Source: Bradyrhizobium liaoningense
Lineage (GTDB): Bacteria; Pseudomonadota; Alphaproteobacteria; Rhizobiales; Xanthobacteraceae
NCBI RefSeq assembly: GCF_018130785.1
Contig: NZ_JAFCJT010000008.1
Location: 176,129-240,128 of the forward strand
Direction: 5' to 3'
DNA: 64,000 nt
Shown: positions 16,733 through 24,731 of the stretch, piece after piece
Numbering within the stretch: position 1 is the first letter of the stretch
How the letters are laid out: each line of letters opens with the position of its first letter
Made by a program: the position numbers and the translations under genes
The notes under the pieces: model-generated
Databases searched by the model: none
Told to the model about the DNA's origin: nothing
Seen by the model: the letters and a program-made list of their open reading frames with translations, nothing else

Positions 16733-18636
16733 GAATGCAATTTGCGTCGCGGGCGACCGGCCTGATGCGTGGGCGCGGTGTTGGTCTCGCTGAACAGCTC
16801 GGCGAGCTTCTCGGTGATGGCGCCGCCGAGTTCTTCGGCATCCACGATCGTCACCGCGCGGCGATAGTAGCGCGTGACGTCATGGCCGATGCCGATCGCG
16901 ATCAGCTCGACCGGCGAGCGGGTCTCGATCTCCTCGATGATGTGGCGCAGGTGCCGCTCGAGATAGTTGCCGGGATTGACCGACAGCGTGGAATCGTCGA
17001 CCGGCGCACCGTCCGAGATCATCATCAGGATCTTGCGCTGCTCGGGCCGGCCGAGCAGGCGCTTGTGCGCCCAGTCCAGCGCCTCGCCGTCGATATTCTC
17101 CTTGAGCAGACCCTCGCGCATCATCAGGCCGAGGTTTTTTCGCGCACGACGCCACGGGGCATCCGCCGACTTGTAGATGATGTGGCGGAGATCGTTGAGG
17201 CGGCCGGGATTGGCCGGCTTGCCGGCGGCAAGCCACGCCTCGCGCGATTGCCCGCCCTTCCAGGCGCGCGTGGTGAAGCCGAGGATCTCGACCTTGACGC
17301 CGCAACGCTCCAGCGTGCGCGCCAGGATGTCGGCGCAGGTCGCGGCGACCGTGATCGGGCGACCGCGCATCGAGCCGGAATTGTCGAGCAGCAGCGTCAC
17401 CACCGTGTCGCGGAACGTCGCCTCCTTCTCGTGCATGAAGGACAGCGGGTGATACGGATCGGTCACAACGCGCGACAGGCGCGCAGGGTCGAGAATCCCC
17501 TCTTCGAGATCGAAGTCCCAGGCGCGGTTCTGCTGCGCCATCAAGCGCCTCTGAAGCCGGTTGGCGAGGCGGGCGACGATGCCCTGCAGATGCGCCAGCT
17601 GCTTGTCGAGATAGGCGCGCAGGCGCTCCAGCTCGTCATGGTCGCAGAGGTCTTCGGCCGCGATGACCTCGTCGAATTTCGGCGCGAAGGCATGATATTC
17701 CGGCCCGCGCGGCTCGTTCCTGCCGTGCGCGTTCGGACGCGTCGCCTCGCCCGGCGTCTCGTCATCGCCGAGCTCGCCGTCGTCGAACGTGTCGGAGGTC
17801 GAGGCCTGCGCGCTTTCCATCGCGCTCTCGCTCATCTCCTCGCTCGAGGCCTGCGCCTGGTCGGCGCTCATCTCCTGAGCGGCGTCGGAATCGGGCGAAC
17901 CTTCGGCGCCGGACTGGTCGTTGTCGCCGTCCTGGTTCTCGTCGTTATCGTCATTATCTTCGCTGTCGGCGCCGCGCTCGTCGCCGAGCTCGAGCGCGGT
18001 CAACAGGTCATGCACGGCGTCGCCGAACCTGGTCTGGTCCTCGACCAGGCCGTCGAGCCGGTCGAGCCGCTTGCCGATCTTGTCCTCGAGAATGGGCCGC
18101 CAGAGGTCGACCATCTTCTTCGCCGCCGTGGGCGGCGCCATGCCGGTCAGGCGCTCGCGCACCAGCATCGCCAGCGCATCCGCCAGCGGCGCATCGGCAC
18201 GGTCGGTGATTTCGTCGAACTTGCCGCGATGGAAGTGGTCGTCGAGCATCGCGGTGAGATTCTTGGCAACGCCGGCCATGCGGCGCGCGCCGATCGCCTC
18301 GACGCGAGCCTGCTCGACCGCCTCGAACACGCCGCGCGCCTGCGGATTGCCTGGCATCAGCTTGCGATGCAGCTTTGCATCGTGACAGGCGATCTTGAGC
18401 GCGATGGAGTCGGCGTGGCCGCGCACGATCGCAGCGTCACGTTTTGTCATTTTGCGCGCCGGCTCGGGCAGCCGCGCCTTGCCGGGCGCGAGGCCGGGAC
18501 GCTCGGCCGCGAAGCTGACCTCGAGCTCGGGCGATTTCGCAATCGCCTTCAGGCAGGAGGCCACCGAGCGCTTGAACGGCTCGGTCGGGGCTTCCTTGGT
18601 GTTACGGAATTTGGAGTTGGATGATGATGTGCTCAT
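16729..18636 (-). CDS. cobT: cobaltochelatase subunit CobT
   Basis: The 635-residue product is a full-length CobT, which with CobS and CobN inserts cobalt into hydrogenobyrinic acid diamide in the aerobic cobalamin pathway. An N-terminal helical domain (1-215) is followed by a strongly acidic linker (about 219-292) and a C-terminal von Willebrand A domain. The metal-ion site DNSGSM is at 418-423. CobN is not in the window. Its start overlaps the GNAT gene by 4 bases and its stop overlaps the next gene by 4 bases, so the genes form one tightly packed transcript behind cobS. Confidence 0.95.
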   Translation of the reverse strand: MSTSSSNSKFRNTKEAPTEPFKRSVASCLKAIAKSPELEVSFAAERPGLAPGKARLPEPARKMTKRDAAIVRGHADSIALKIACHDAKLHRKLMPGNPQARGVFEAVEQARVEAIGARRMAGVAKNLTAMLDDHFHRGKFDEITDRADAPLADALAMLVRERLTGMAPPTAAKKMVDLWRPILEDKIGKRLDRLDGLVEDQTRFGDAVHDLLTALELGDERGADSEDNDDNDENQDGDNDQSGAEGSPDSDAAQEMSADQAQASSEEMSESAMESAQASTSDTFDDGELGDDETPGEATRPNAHGRNEPRGPEYHAFAPKFDEVIAAEDLCDHDELERLRAYLDKQLAHLQGIVARLANRLQRRLMAQQNRAWDFDLEEGILDPARLSRVVTDPYHPLSFMHEKEATFRDTVVTLLLDNSGSMRGRPITVAATCADILARTLERCGVKVEILGFTTRAWKGGQSREAWLAAGKPANPGRLNDLRHIIYKSADAPWRRARKNLGLMMREGLLKENIDGEALDWAHKRLLGRPEQRKILMMISDGAPVDDSTLSVNPGNYLERHLRHIIEEIETRSPVELIAIGIGHDVTRYYRRAVTIVDAEELGGAITEKLAELFSETNTAPTHQAGRPRRKLHS

Positions 18637-19043
18637 AGCGACTTCGTAAACGAATGGCGCGTCACGCCGCCGGGATAGCCCTTGAGGGTGCCGAATTCCT
18701 CGTACCCGCAGGAACGATAGAAACCCGGCGCCTGGAAACTCATCGTGTCGACATGGGCCTGGATCGCGCCCTGCCGTCTTGCCTCGTCCTCGATCGCCGC
18801 GATCAGCTTCGTTCCAAAACCCTTGCCGCGCTGCTTCTGGTCGATCCAGAAATACTGGATGAACAGAACCGTGGCCCAGAGATGCCCGACGATGCCGCCA
18901 ACGATCTTGCGGCCGTCCTTCAACGAGACCGCGATGCTCTTGACCCTCTGCTTCCCGAACTGCTCGTCGTTATAGGCGCCGAGCCCGGCGAGCACAGCCT
19001 TCTTGGTGGTCCCAATGGTGCGCTCGACGGTGATGGTTGGCAT
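18633..19043 (-). CDS. GNAT family N-acetyltransferase
   Basis: The 136-residue protein is a single GNAT fold. The acetyl-CoA loop is QRGKGFGTKLI, and GFYRSCGYEEFG forms the last strand-helix. The substrate is unknown. It lies between cobS (3 bases) and cobT (4-base overlap). Cotranscription is clear, although acetyltransferases are not part of the cobaltochelatase. Confidence 0.88.
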   Translation of the reverse strand: MPTITVERTIGTTKKAVLAGLGAYNDEQFGKQRVKSIAVSLKDGRKIVGGIVGHLWATVLFIQYFWIDQKQRGKGFGTKLIAAIEDEARRQGAIQAHVDTMSFQAPGFYRSCGYEEFGTLKGYPGGVTRHSFTKSL

Positions 19044-19046
19044 GGT

Positions 19047-20045
19047 CTAGCTGAGCGCCACGTTGACCGCCGATTCCGGCAGCTCCGCGTTGAAGCAGCG
19101 CTGATAGAACTCGGCGACCAGGGGACGCTCGAGCTCGTCGCACTTGTTGAGGAAGGTGACCCGGAACGCGAAGCCGATATCGCCGAAGATGTCGGAGTTT
19201 TCCGCCCAGGTGATCACCGTGCGCGGGCTCATCACCGTCGACAGATCGCCATTGGCGAAGGCGTTGCGGGTGAGATCGGCGAGGCGAACCATCTTGTTGA
19301 CGATGTCGCGGCCCTCCTGGGTGCGATAGTGCTTGGCCTTGGCCAGCACGATCTCCACTTCCTCGTCATGGCTGAGGTAGTTCAGCGTGGTGACGATCGA
19401 CCAGCGGTCCATCTGGCCCTGGTTGATCTGCTGGGTGCCGTGATAGAGGCCCGAGGTGTCGCCGAGGCCGACCGTGTTGGCGGTCGAGAACAGGCGGAAC
19501 GCCGGGTGCGGCTTGATCACCTTGTTCTGGTCGAGCAGGGTCAGGCGGCCGGAGACCTCCAGCACGCGCTGGATCACGAACATCACGTCGGGGCGGCCGG
19601 CGTCGTATTCGTCGAACACCAGCGCGACGTTGTTCTGGAGCGCCCAGGGCAGGATGCCGTCGCGGAATTCGGTGACCTGCTTGCCGTCGCGGACCACGAT
19701 CGAGTCCTTGCCGACGAGGTCGATACGGCTGATGTGGCTGTCGAGGTTGACGCGCACGCAGGGCCAGTTCAGGCGGGCGGCAACCTGCTCGATATGGGTG
19801 GATTTACCGGTGCCGTGATAGCCGGTCACCATCACGCGGCGATTGCGGGCAAAGCCGGCGAGAATGGCGAGCGTGGTGGCGCGATCGAAGCGGTAGTCGG
19901 AATCGACTTCAGGCACATGAGGATCGACTTCGGAATAGGCCGGGACTTCGAGATCGCTGTCGATCCCGAACACCTGGCGCACCGACACCTTCATGTCGGG
20001 CAAACCGGAAACTTCCTCAACTTTGGACATGGCGGCGGTCGTCAT
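19047..20045 (-). CDS. cobS: cobaltochelatase subunit CobS
   Basis: The 332-residue product is the AAA+ ATPase of the CobNST chelatase. Walker A (GYHGTGKST) is at 75-83 and Walker B is in ALVFDEYDAGRP. The N-terminal part has the CobS-specific VFGIDSDLEVPA segment. AGGAGG precedes the ATG at 20045; the upstream open frame is not coding. CobS is the first gene of the cobS-GNAT-cobT transcript. No cobalamin riboswitch is visible in the 290 bases upstream. Confidence 0.96.
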   Translation of the reverse strand: MTTAAMSKVEEVSGLPDMKVSVRQVFGIDSDLEVPAYSEVDPHVPEVDSDYRFDRATTLAILAGFARNRRVMVTGYHGTGKSTHIEQVAARLNWPCVRVNLDSHISRIDLVGKDSIVVRDGKQVTEFRDGILPWALQNNVALVFDEYDAGRPDVMFVIQRVLEVSGRLTLLDQNKVIKPHPAFRLFSTANTVGLGDTSGLYHGTQQINQGQMDRWSIVTTLNYLSHDEEVEIVLAKAKHYRTQEGRDIVNKMVRLADLTRNAFANGDLSTVMSPRTVITWAENSDIFGDIGFAFRVTFLNKCDELERPLVAEFYQRCFNAELPESAVNVALS

Positions 20046-20338
20046 CAATCCTCCGAGGCCCCGGGCGGTCCCGAGACCAGTTATTTGCACGTTGGCTGCG
20101 GCTGGGTGCGTTTGCGAACCTATCAGAGACAACGTGCCGGCAGAAGCCCGCGCCCCAATCAAAGTTCCATTGTCTTTTCATTTAGATAGGCAAGGAACGC
20201 GATTTTTGGAGGGCTGCCTTGCGAATCGCGCTCGAATTTCGGGCGGGAGGCGCGACCTGCCCACGCGAATGGCACTTTTACCGCGTGCACCTACTTATGT
20301 AGGGTCCGAACCCCGGTGCTCCAGCCCCCCAAGAAAAC

Positions 20339-20998
20339 GTGACGTCCTTTCTCGATCCCCTCATCTCCTTCGTTTCGGCCCATGCGTGGCTGGCCTATCT
20401 GACCCTGTTCCTGGCCGCGCTGCTCGAAGCCGTTCCGGTGGTGGGATCGGTGATCCCCGGCTCGACCATCATTCTGGCGCTGAGCGCGCTGGTTCCAGGC
20501 GGGGAATTGAAGCTGCAATGGGTGCTGCTGGCGGCGGCAATCGGCGCCGTGCTGGGCGACGGCTCGGCCTACTGGATCGGGCACCGGCGGCAGCGCGAGA
20601 TCCTCAATACCTGGCCGCTGACCAACTATCCGCGCGTGGTTGCCGAGAGCGAAAGCTTCTTCCACCGCTTCGGCACCTGGGCCGTGTTCTTCGCCCGTTT
20701 CGTGCCGCCGATCCGCGCCTTCGTACCCGTCACCGCCGGCGCGCTGGGGATGACCCCCGCGAAGTTTTATGCCGTGAATATCCCGGCGATCCTGCTCTGG
20801 GCTCCCGCGCATGTGCTGCCGGGCGTGCTGGCGGTATCGGCCCTCCACCAATATTTCGGCGTGCCGCACCATGGGCATCCGTTCAAGCACATCTGGATCT
20901 TGATGGTGGTGGCCGTGGCGATCATCGGCGGCCTTGGCATCTGGTACTACCGCCGCCGGCAGAACGGCCTCGTCGCGACGTCCAAGCCGCGGGGTTAG
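20339..20998 (+). CDS. DedA family membrane protein
   Basis: The 219-residue protein has the DedA/SNARE-associated domain with about five membrane segments. It carries the conserved EAVPVVGSVIPGS re-entrant motif near residue 30 and the FFARFVPPIRAFVPVTAG segment with its essential arginines. DedA proteins are thought to be lipid scramblases or flippases needed for envelope homeostasis. GTG at 20339 is the start. It is divergent from cobS. Confidence 0.9.
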   Translation: MTSFLDPLISFVSAHAWLAYLTLFLAALLEAVPVVGSVIPGSTIILALSALVPGGELKLQWVLLAAAIGAVLGDGSAYWIGHRRQREILNTWPLTNYPRVVAESESFFHRFGTWAVFFARFVPPIRAFVPVTAGALGMTPAKFYAVNIPAILLWAPAHVLPGVLAVSALHQYFGVPHHGHPFKHIWILMVVAVAIIGGLGIWYYRRRQNGLVATSKPRG

Positions 20999-21027
20999 TG
21001 CGGAGGACGACGCGCTCGCAGAGAGAT

Positions 21028-22239
21028 CTACCTAGCCCGCCGCCCCGGTGCCGGCCCCACATACCTTGCCCGCGGCCTGATCAGCTTGCCGAACTGCAAT
21101 TGCTCGCTGGCGTGCGCGATCCAGCCGACGCTGCGGGCCATCGCGAACAGCGCGAGCTCGCTGCCCAAGGGCAGGCGTAGCGCGTGAACGAGGACGGCGA
21201 GCGCATAGTCGATGTTGACGAGCTCGCCGGTGGCTTCAATGATCCGCTCCGGCACTTCTCTCGTGAATTTGCGCGGCGCTCCGGCACGCGCCAGCGCGTT
21301 CAGCAGCGATTGCGCGCGGGGATCGCCGCGCTTGTAGACGCCGTGGCCGAATCCGGCAAAGCGCTCACCCAGGGCGACGCGCTCGCGAACCATCGGGGCG
21401 ACATCGCGATCGATCAGCGTCTTGACGAGCTGCGAGGCCAGCACGCCGGCGCCACCATGCTTCGGCCCCTTCAACGCGGCGAGGCCGGCGATGACGGAGT
21501 CATAGAGGTTGAGGCCGGTCGATGCCGCGCAGCGCGCGGTGAAGGTCGAGGCGTTCAATTCGTGATCGGCGAGCAGCACCAGCGCGCGGCGGATGAGGTC
21601 GGGCGCGTGCTTGTTGTCGGGCGCCCAGGCCTTCGCGATCTGCTGGTGCAGCGGCTCGGCCGACGGCTCGGCATTGAGCATGGTCGCGACCAACAGGCGG
21701 ACGATGCGCCCGCCGACCATCGCCCGGCCATCCGGCGCGCGGGTGTAGGCACGCGCGTCCGCGCTGGTCGCGAGCGCCAGCACCGCGATGGCACGGTCGA
21801 TCGGCGCGGCGCGGCGCGCGGCCTCCGCGATCGCGCGCATCTCGTCGGAGATCTGGGGCTGATTGTCCGGCGTGAAGGGATCGACGTCGGAGACGTCCCA
21901 CAGCAGCGTGGCCGTGTGCTCCAGCGTGTCGTTCTCGGCAAGATCGACGCAATTGACGCCGCGGTAGATCGCGCCCTCCTCGGTGATGGTCGAAATCTCC
22001 GTGTCCATGACAGGCAGGTCGGCATCGAAACTGCGCAGCCCACGCGGCTCCGGCGACGGCACCCGGCGCTCCTTGAGGGCGCGGACGTCCTCGGCCCGAT
22101 AGCGGTTCTTGCGCGAATCCGGCGTCGGCTCGGAGCGGATCAGGCCGCGGCTGACATAGGCGTAGAGGGTGGCCGGCGAGATCGCCAGCTCGGCGGCAGC
22201 CTCCCGGGCCGACAGATAGAGTTCCTCGGAATTATTCAT
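21028..22239 (-). CDS. citrate synthase homologue with N-terminal DNA-binding domain
   Basis: The 403-residue protein fuses a MerR/excisionase-like helix-turn-helix (about 8-60: LSAREAAAELAISPATLYAYVSR, here abbreviated by its ends, then NRYRAEDVRALKERR) to a citrate synthase domain. The catalytic candidates are His in KHGGAG, His in FGHGVYKRGDPRA and Asp in NIDYALA. It ends with the CoA/citrate-side KLIRPRARYVG block. It may be a metabolite-responsive regulator, an enzyme, or both. The divergent gene encodes another citrate synthase homologue, and two inverted repeats lie between them. Confidence 0.85.
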   Translation of the reverse strand: MNNSEELYLSAREAAAELAISPATLYAYVSRGLIRSEPTPDSRKNRYRAEDVRALKERRVPSPEPRGLRSFDADLPVMDTEISTITEEGAIYRGVNCVDLAENDTLEHTATLLWDVSDVDPFTPDNQPQISDEMRAIAEAARRAAPIDRAIAVLALATSADARAYTRAPDGRAMVGGRIVRLLVATMLNAEPSAEPLHQQIAKAWAPDNKHAPDLIRRALVLLADHELNASTFTARCAASTGLNLYDSVIAGLAALKGPKHGGAGVLASQLVKTLIDRDVAPMVRERVALGERFAGFGHGVYKRGDPRAQSLLNALARAGAPRKFTREVPERIIEATGELVNIDYALAVLVHALRLPLGSELALFAMARSVGWIAHASEQLQFGKLIRPRARYVGPAPGRRAR

Positions 22240-22240
22240 A

Positions 22241-22270
22241 TTGATTTATGTAATCAAGATTGATCAATCT
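22241..22270. promoter_or_regulatory. compound operator between the two citrate synthase genes
   Basis: TTGATT-N5-AATCAA (22241-22257) is followed immediately by the perfect 14-base palindrome AGATTGATCAATCT (22257-22270). Both are built from the same TTGAT/ATCAA half-site. The location, in a 79-base divergent promoter next to a gene with an HTH domain, makes autoregulation by the HTH-citrate synthase likely. Confidence 0.6.
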
Positions 22271-22318
22271 GTCGAGAGGCCTGATTTTCTCCTGGTGCAG
22301 TGCAAAGGAGATTGGGTC

Positions 22319-23413
22319 ATGAACATCCACCTCACCAAAAGCCAGATCGGGCTGGACGGCGTTCTCGCGGCCGAGACCGTGCTGAGCCATGTCGATGGCG
22401 AGCGCGGCGAGCTGATCATCGCCGGCGAGCATGTCGGCCGCCTCGCCGCCAAATCGAGCTTCGAGGGCGTCACTGCCCGGCTCTGGAACGGCGCCAGCAA
22501 GACCAGCCTGAGCGAAGCCAATGTGCGGGCGAGCTTGGGCGCGGCGCGCGCGCGCGCCTTCGCACGGCTGGACGAATTGCTGCCGGCGACGCGCGGCATG
22601 GGCATCGTCGAGGGGGTCCGCGCGGCGGTCGCTGGTCTTCGCGCCGAGCACGGCCTCGAGCATGAAGCGACCATCGTCGGCGCGTTTCCAGTGATCGCGG
22701 GTGCGCTGGTCCGCCGGGCCAAAGGGCTCGAGCCGATCGCGCCCGATCCGAATGTCAGCCACGCCGCCGATACGCTCCGCATGCTGCATGGCCGCGCCCC
22801 CGCAGCACGCGAGGTGACCGCGCTCGACGCCTATCTCGTCACCGCAAGCGACCACGGCATGAACGCCTCGACCTTTACGGCGCGCGTGGTCGCCTCGACG
22901 CAAGCCGATCTGTTTGCGGCCGTTACCGCCGGCTTTTGCGCGCTGACGGGACCGCTGCATGGCGGCGCACCGGAGCCGGTGCTCGAAATGCTGGATGCAA
23001 TCGGCTCGCGCGAGCGCATCGAGCCCTGGGTGGATGCCGCGCTGGCGCGCGGCGAGCGGATGATGGGTTTTGGTCACCGCGTCTACCGCGTGCGCGATCC
23101 GCGCGCCGACGTGCTCAAGACCGCGGTCGAGGCGCTGGCGTCCAACGGCACCGATTTGCCGTTCGCCGGCGAAGTCGAGGCCTATATCCGCAGCGCGCTG
23201 CGGAAGAAGAATCCGGAGCGGCCGCTGGAAACGAACGTCGAGTTCTTCACTGCGATCCTGCTCGATGCGCTGGCGATCCCACGGCAGGCGTTCACGCCGA
23301 TCTTCGCGGTGGCGCGCGCAGCCGGCTGGACCGCCCATGCGCGCGAGCAGCAGCGGACGGGGCGATTGATCCGGCCGAGTTCGTCATATGTGGGGGCGAT
23401 GCCGGAGGCGTGA
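22319..23413 (+). CDS. citrate synthase / methylcitrate synthase family protein
   Basis: From the ATG at 22319, preceded by AAAGGAG, the product has 364 residues and no DNA-binding domain. The citrate synthase fold is clear: His in GPLHGGAPEP, His in GFGHRVYRVRDPRA, and the end block GRLIRPSSSYVG. At the position of the third catalytic residue, aspartate in classic NVDF motifs, this protein has glutamate (ETNVEFFTA). Activity with oxaloacetate and acetyl-CoA or propionyl-CoA is therefore possible but unproven. It is divergent from the HTH-citrate synthase and shares its operator. Confidence 0.85.
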   Translation: MNIHLTKSQIGLDGVLAAETVLSHVDGERGELIIAGEHVGRLAAKSSFEGVTARLWNGASKTSLSEANVRASLGAARARAFARLDELLPATRGMGIVEGVRAAVAGLRAEHGLEHEATIVGAFPVIAGALVRRAKGLEPIAPDPNVSHAADTLRMLHGRAPAAREVTALDAYLVTASDHGMNASTFTARVVASTQADLFAAVTAGFCALTGPLHGGAPEPVLEMLDAIGSRERIEPWVDAALARGERMMGFGHRVYRVRDPRADVLKTAVEALASNGTDLPFAGEVEAYIRSALRKKNPERPLETNVEFFTAILLDALAIPRQAFTPIFAVARAAGWTAHAREQQRTGRLIRPSSSYVGAMPEA

Positions 23414-23442
23414 AGTGGCGCGGATATCTCCGCGAGTCCGAA

Positions 23443-23539
23443 ATCGTAGGGTGGGCTAAGGCGCACTTGCGCCGTGCCCACCATCGATTCGAAATTGCAA
23501 CAAGAGCGTGGGCACGCTTCGCTTTGCCCACCCTACGAT
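23443..23539. repeat. dispersed inverted repeat (family E)
   Basis: CGTAGGGTGGGCTAAGGCG at the left pairs with CGCTTTGCCCACCCTACGAT at the right; GTGCCCACCAT and GTGGGCACG are inner arms. A second copy with the same order is at 30324-30415. It lies between convergent genes. Confidence 0.75.
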
Positions 23540-23590
23540 ACTGTCGTCCCCGCGAAGGCCGGAACGACACCAGGAAATGCAGCGAGGGCC

Positions 23591-24223
23591 TTACGCCTCC
23601 CGCACCACGGTCTTCAGATAATTGTAGGCCTTGATGATCTCGATCAGGCGGTCTTCGGTCGAGCGGTCGCCGCCGTTGGCGTCGGGGTGGTGCTGCTTGA
23701 CCAGCGCCTTGTACTTGCTCTTGACGTCGGCCAGCGTGGAATCGGGACCGAGGCCCATGACCTGGAGCGCCTTGCGCTCGGCGTTCATCACCTTGCGCGT
23801 CTCGGCCTTGGGCTGGGCTTCGGGCCCGCGGCGCCAGTTGGCGCGGCCGTTGATCTCGGAGAACATGCTGAACGGATCGGCCGCCATGTCGATCTCGGCT
23901 TCGGCCCCCTTCTTGCCGCCATTGGCGCCCATCTTCCAGGTCGGACGGTGGCCGGTCAGCGCATCCTTCTGGTAGCGCGCGACGGCGTCGGCATTCATGC
24001 CGGAGAAGAAATTGTAGTTCTGGTTGTACTCGCGCACATGGTTCAGGCAGAAGTGCCAGTACTCGCGCTGGTTCTCGCGACCCTTCGGCGCACGGTGCGC
24101 GCCCTTGTTCTGACACCCGGCCCACTCGCAATTGACCACGGCATCGCGCGGCTTCAATTCCGGCTGCTTACCTTTCGGCTTGACCCGGATGGAGTCGAAG
24201 AACTTTGATGAATCGATCGGCAT
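23591..24223 (-). CDS. J-domain (DnaJ-like) protein
   Basis: The 210-residue protein has a C-terminal J domain (about 152-208) with the HPD motif at 179-181, so it should stimulate an Hsp70. The N-terminal half has a compact Cys/His cluster (Cys32, Cys37, His57, Cys59, His62) that may bind zinc. This form, without the G/F and zinc-finger modules of DnaJ, is conserved in alphaproteobacteria next to bolA and cobS. It is divergent from bolA across a 106-base promoter region. The client is unknown. Confidence 0.88.
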   Translation of the reverse strand: MPIDSSKFFDSIRVKPKGKQPELKPRDAVVNCEWAGCQNKGAHRAPKGRENQREYWHFCLNHVREYNQNYNFFSGMNADAVARYQKDALTGHRPTWKMGANGGKKGAEAEIDMAADPFSMFSEINGRANWRRGPEAQPKAETRKVMNAERKALQVMGLGPDSTLADVKSKYKALVKQHHPDANGGDRSTEDRLIEIIKAYNYLKTVVREA

Positions 24224-24329
24224 GGCTGACTTTGACTACGCAATGCAAAAACCTTCAAGTCTTGACATTGCAATTAGCGTACGACCCCGGCAATTGACGG
24301 AGTGCGATCGCGCACATTAATGGGCAAAC

Positions 24330-24605
24330 ATGGCTACCAAAGACGTTATCAGCAACAAGTTGCAGGAAGCTTTCACGCCGGAAAGCCTGCAAGTCGTCGA
24401 CGAGTCACATTTGCATGAGGGCCACGCCGGTCACAGGCCGAGCGGCGAGACGCACTTTCGCGTGTATATCGTGTCTCAGGCCTTCAAAGGGAAGAGCCGG
24501 GTCGATCGCCACCGCATGATAAATTCGGCGCTGGCCGCGGAACTTTCCGGCAGCGTGCACGCGCTGGCGATCCACGCGCAGGCCCCGGGTGAAGGCGGGA
24601 GTTAG
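24330..24605 (+). CDS. BolA family protein
   Basis: The 91-residue product has the BolA fold: TPESLQVVDESHLHEGHAG, a THFRVYIVSQAFKGKSRVDRHRMI core (each named in part), and a C-terminal helix ending in HALAIHAQAP. The invariant histidine of the metal-cluster site is in VHALAIHA. BolA proteins act with monothiol glutaredoxins in iron-sulphur cluster handling, and some bind DNA. It is divergent from the J-domain gene. The full sequence runs from a standard ATG. Confidence 0.92.
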   Translation: MATKDVISNKLQEAFTPESLQVVDESHLHEGHAGHRPSGETHFRVYIVSQAFKGKSRVDRHRMINSALAAELSGSVHALAIHAQAPGEGGS

Positions 24606-24620
24606 CTCGTCGATTCGGCC

Positions 24621-24719
24621 GTCATGCCCAGCGAAGGCGGGGCATCCGGTAAACACTGCTGTCGAAATTCAATCAATGGGACGCGCGCACTGGATCGTCC
24701 GCCTTCGCGGACGATGACA
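24621..24719. repeat. dispersed imperfect palindromic repeat (family A)
   Basis: GTCATGCCCAGCGAAGGCGG and CCGCCTTCGCGGACGATGAC are the ends, with a GGCATCCGG / CTGGATCGTCC core. It fills the gap between the convergent bolA and CorC/HlyC genes. Confidence 0.7.
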
Positions 24720-24731
24720 CCTCTTGTGAGG

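Noticed and set aside
20046..20338. Cobalamin riboswitch upstream of cobS
   Set aside because: No B12-box-like sequence was recognised, and the region is short and shared with the divergent dedA.
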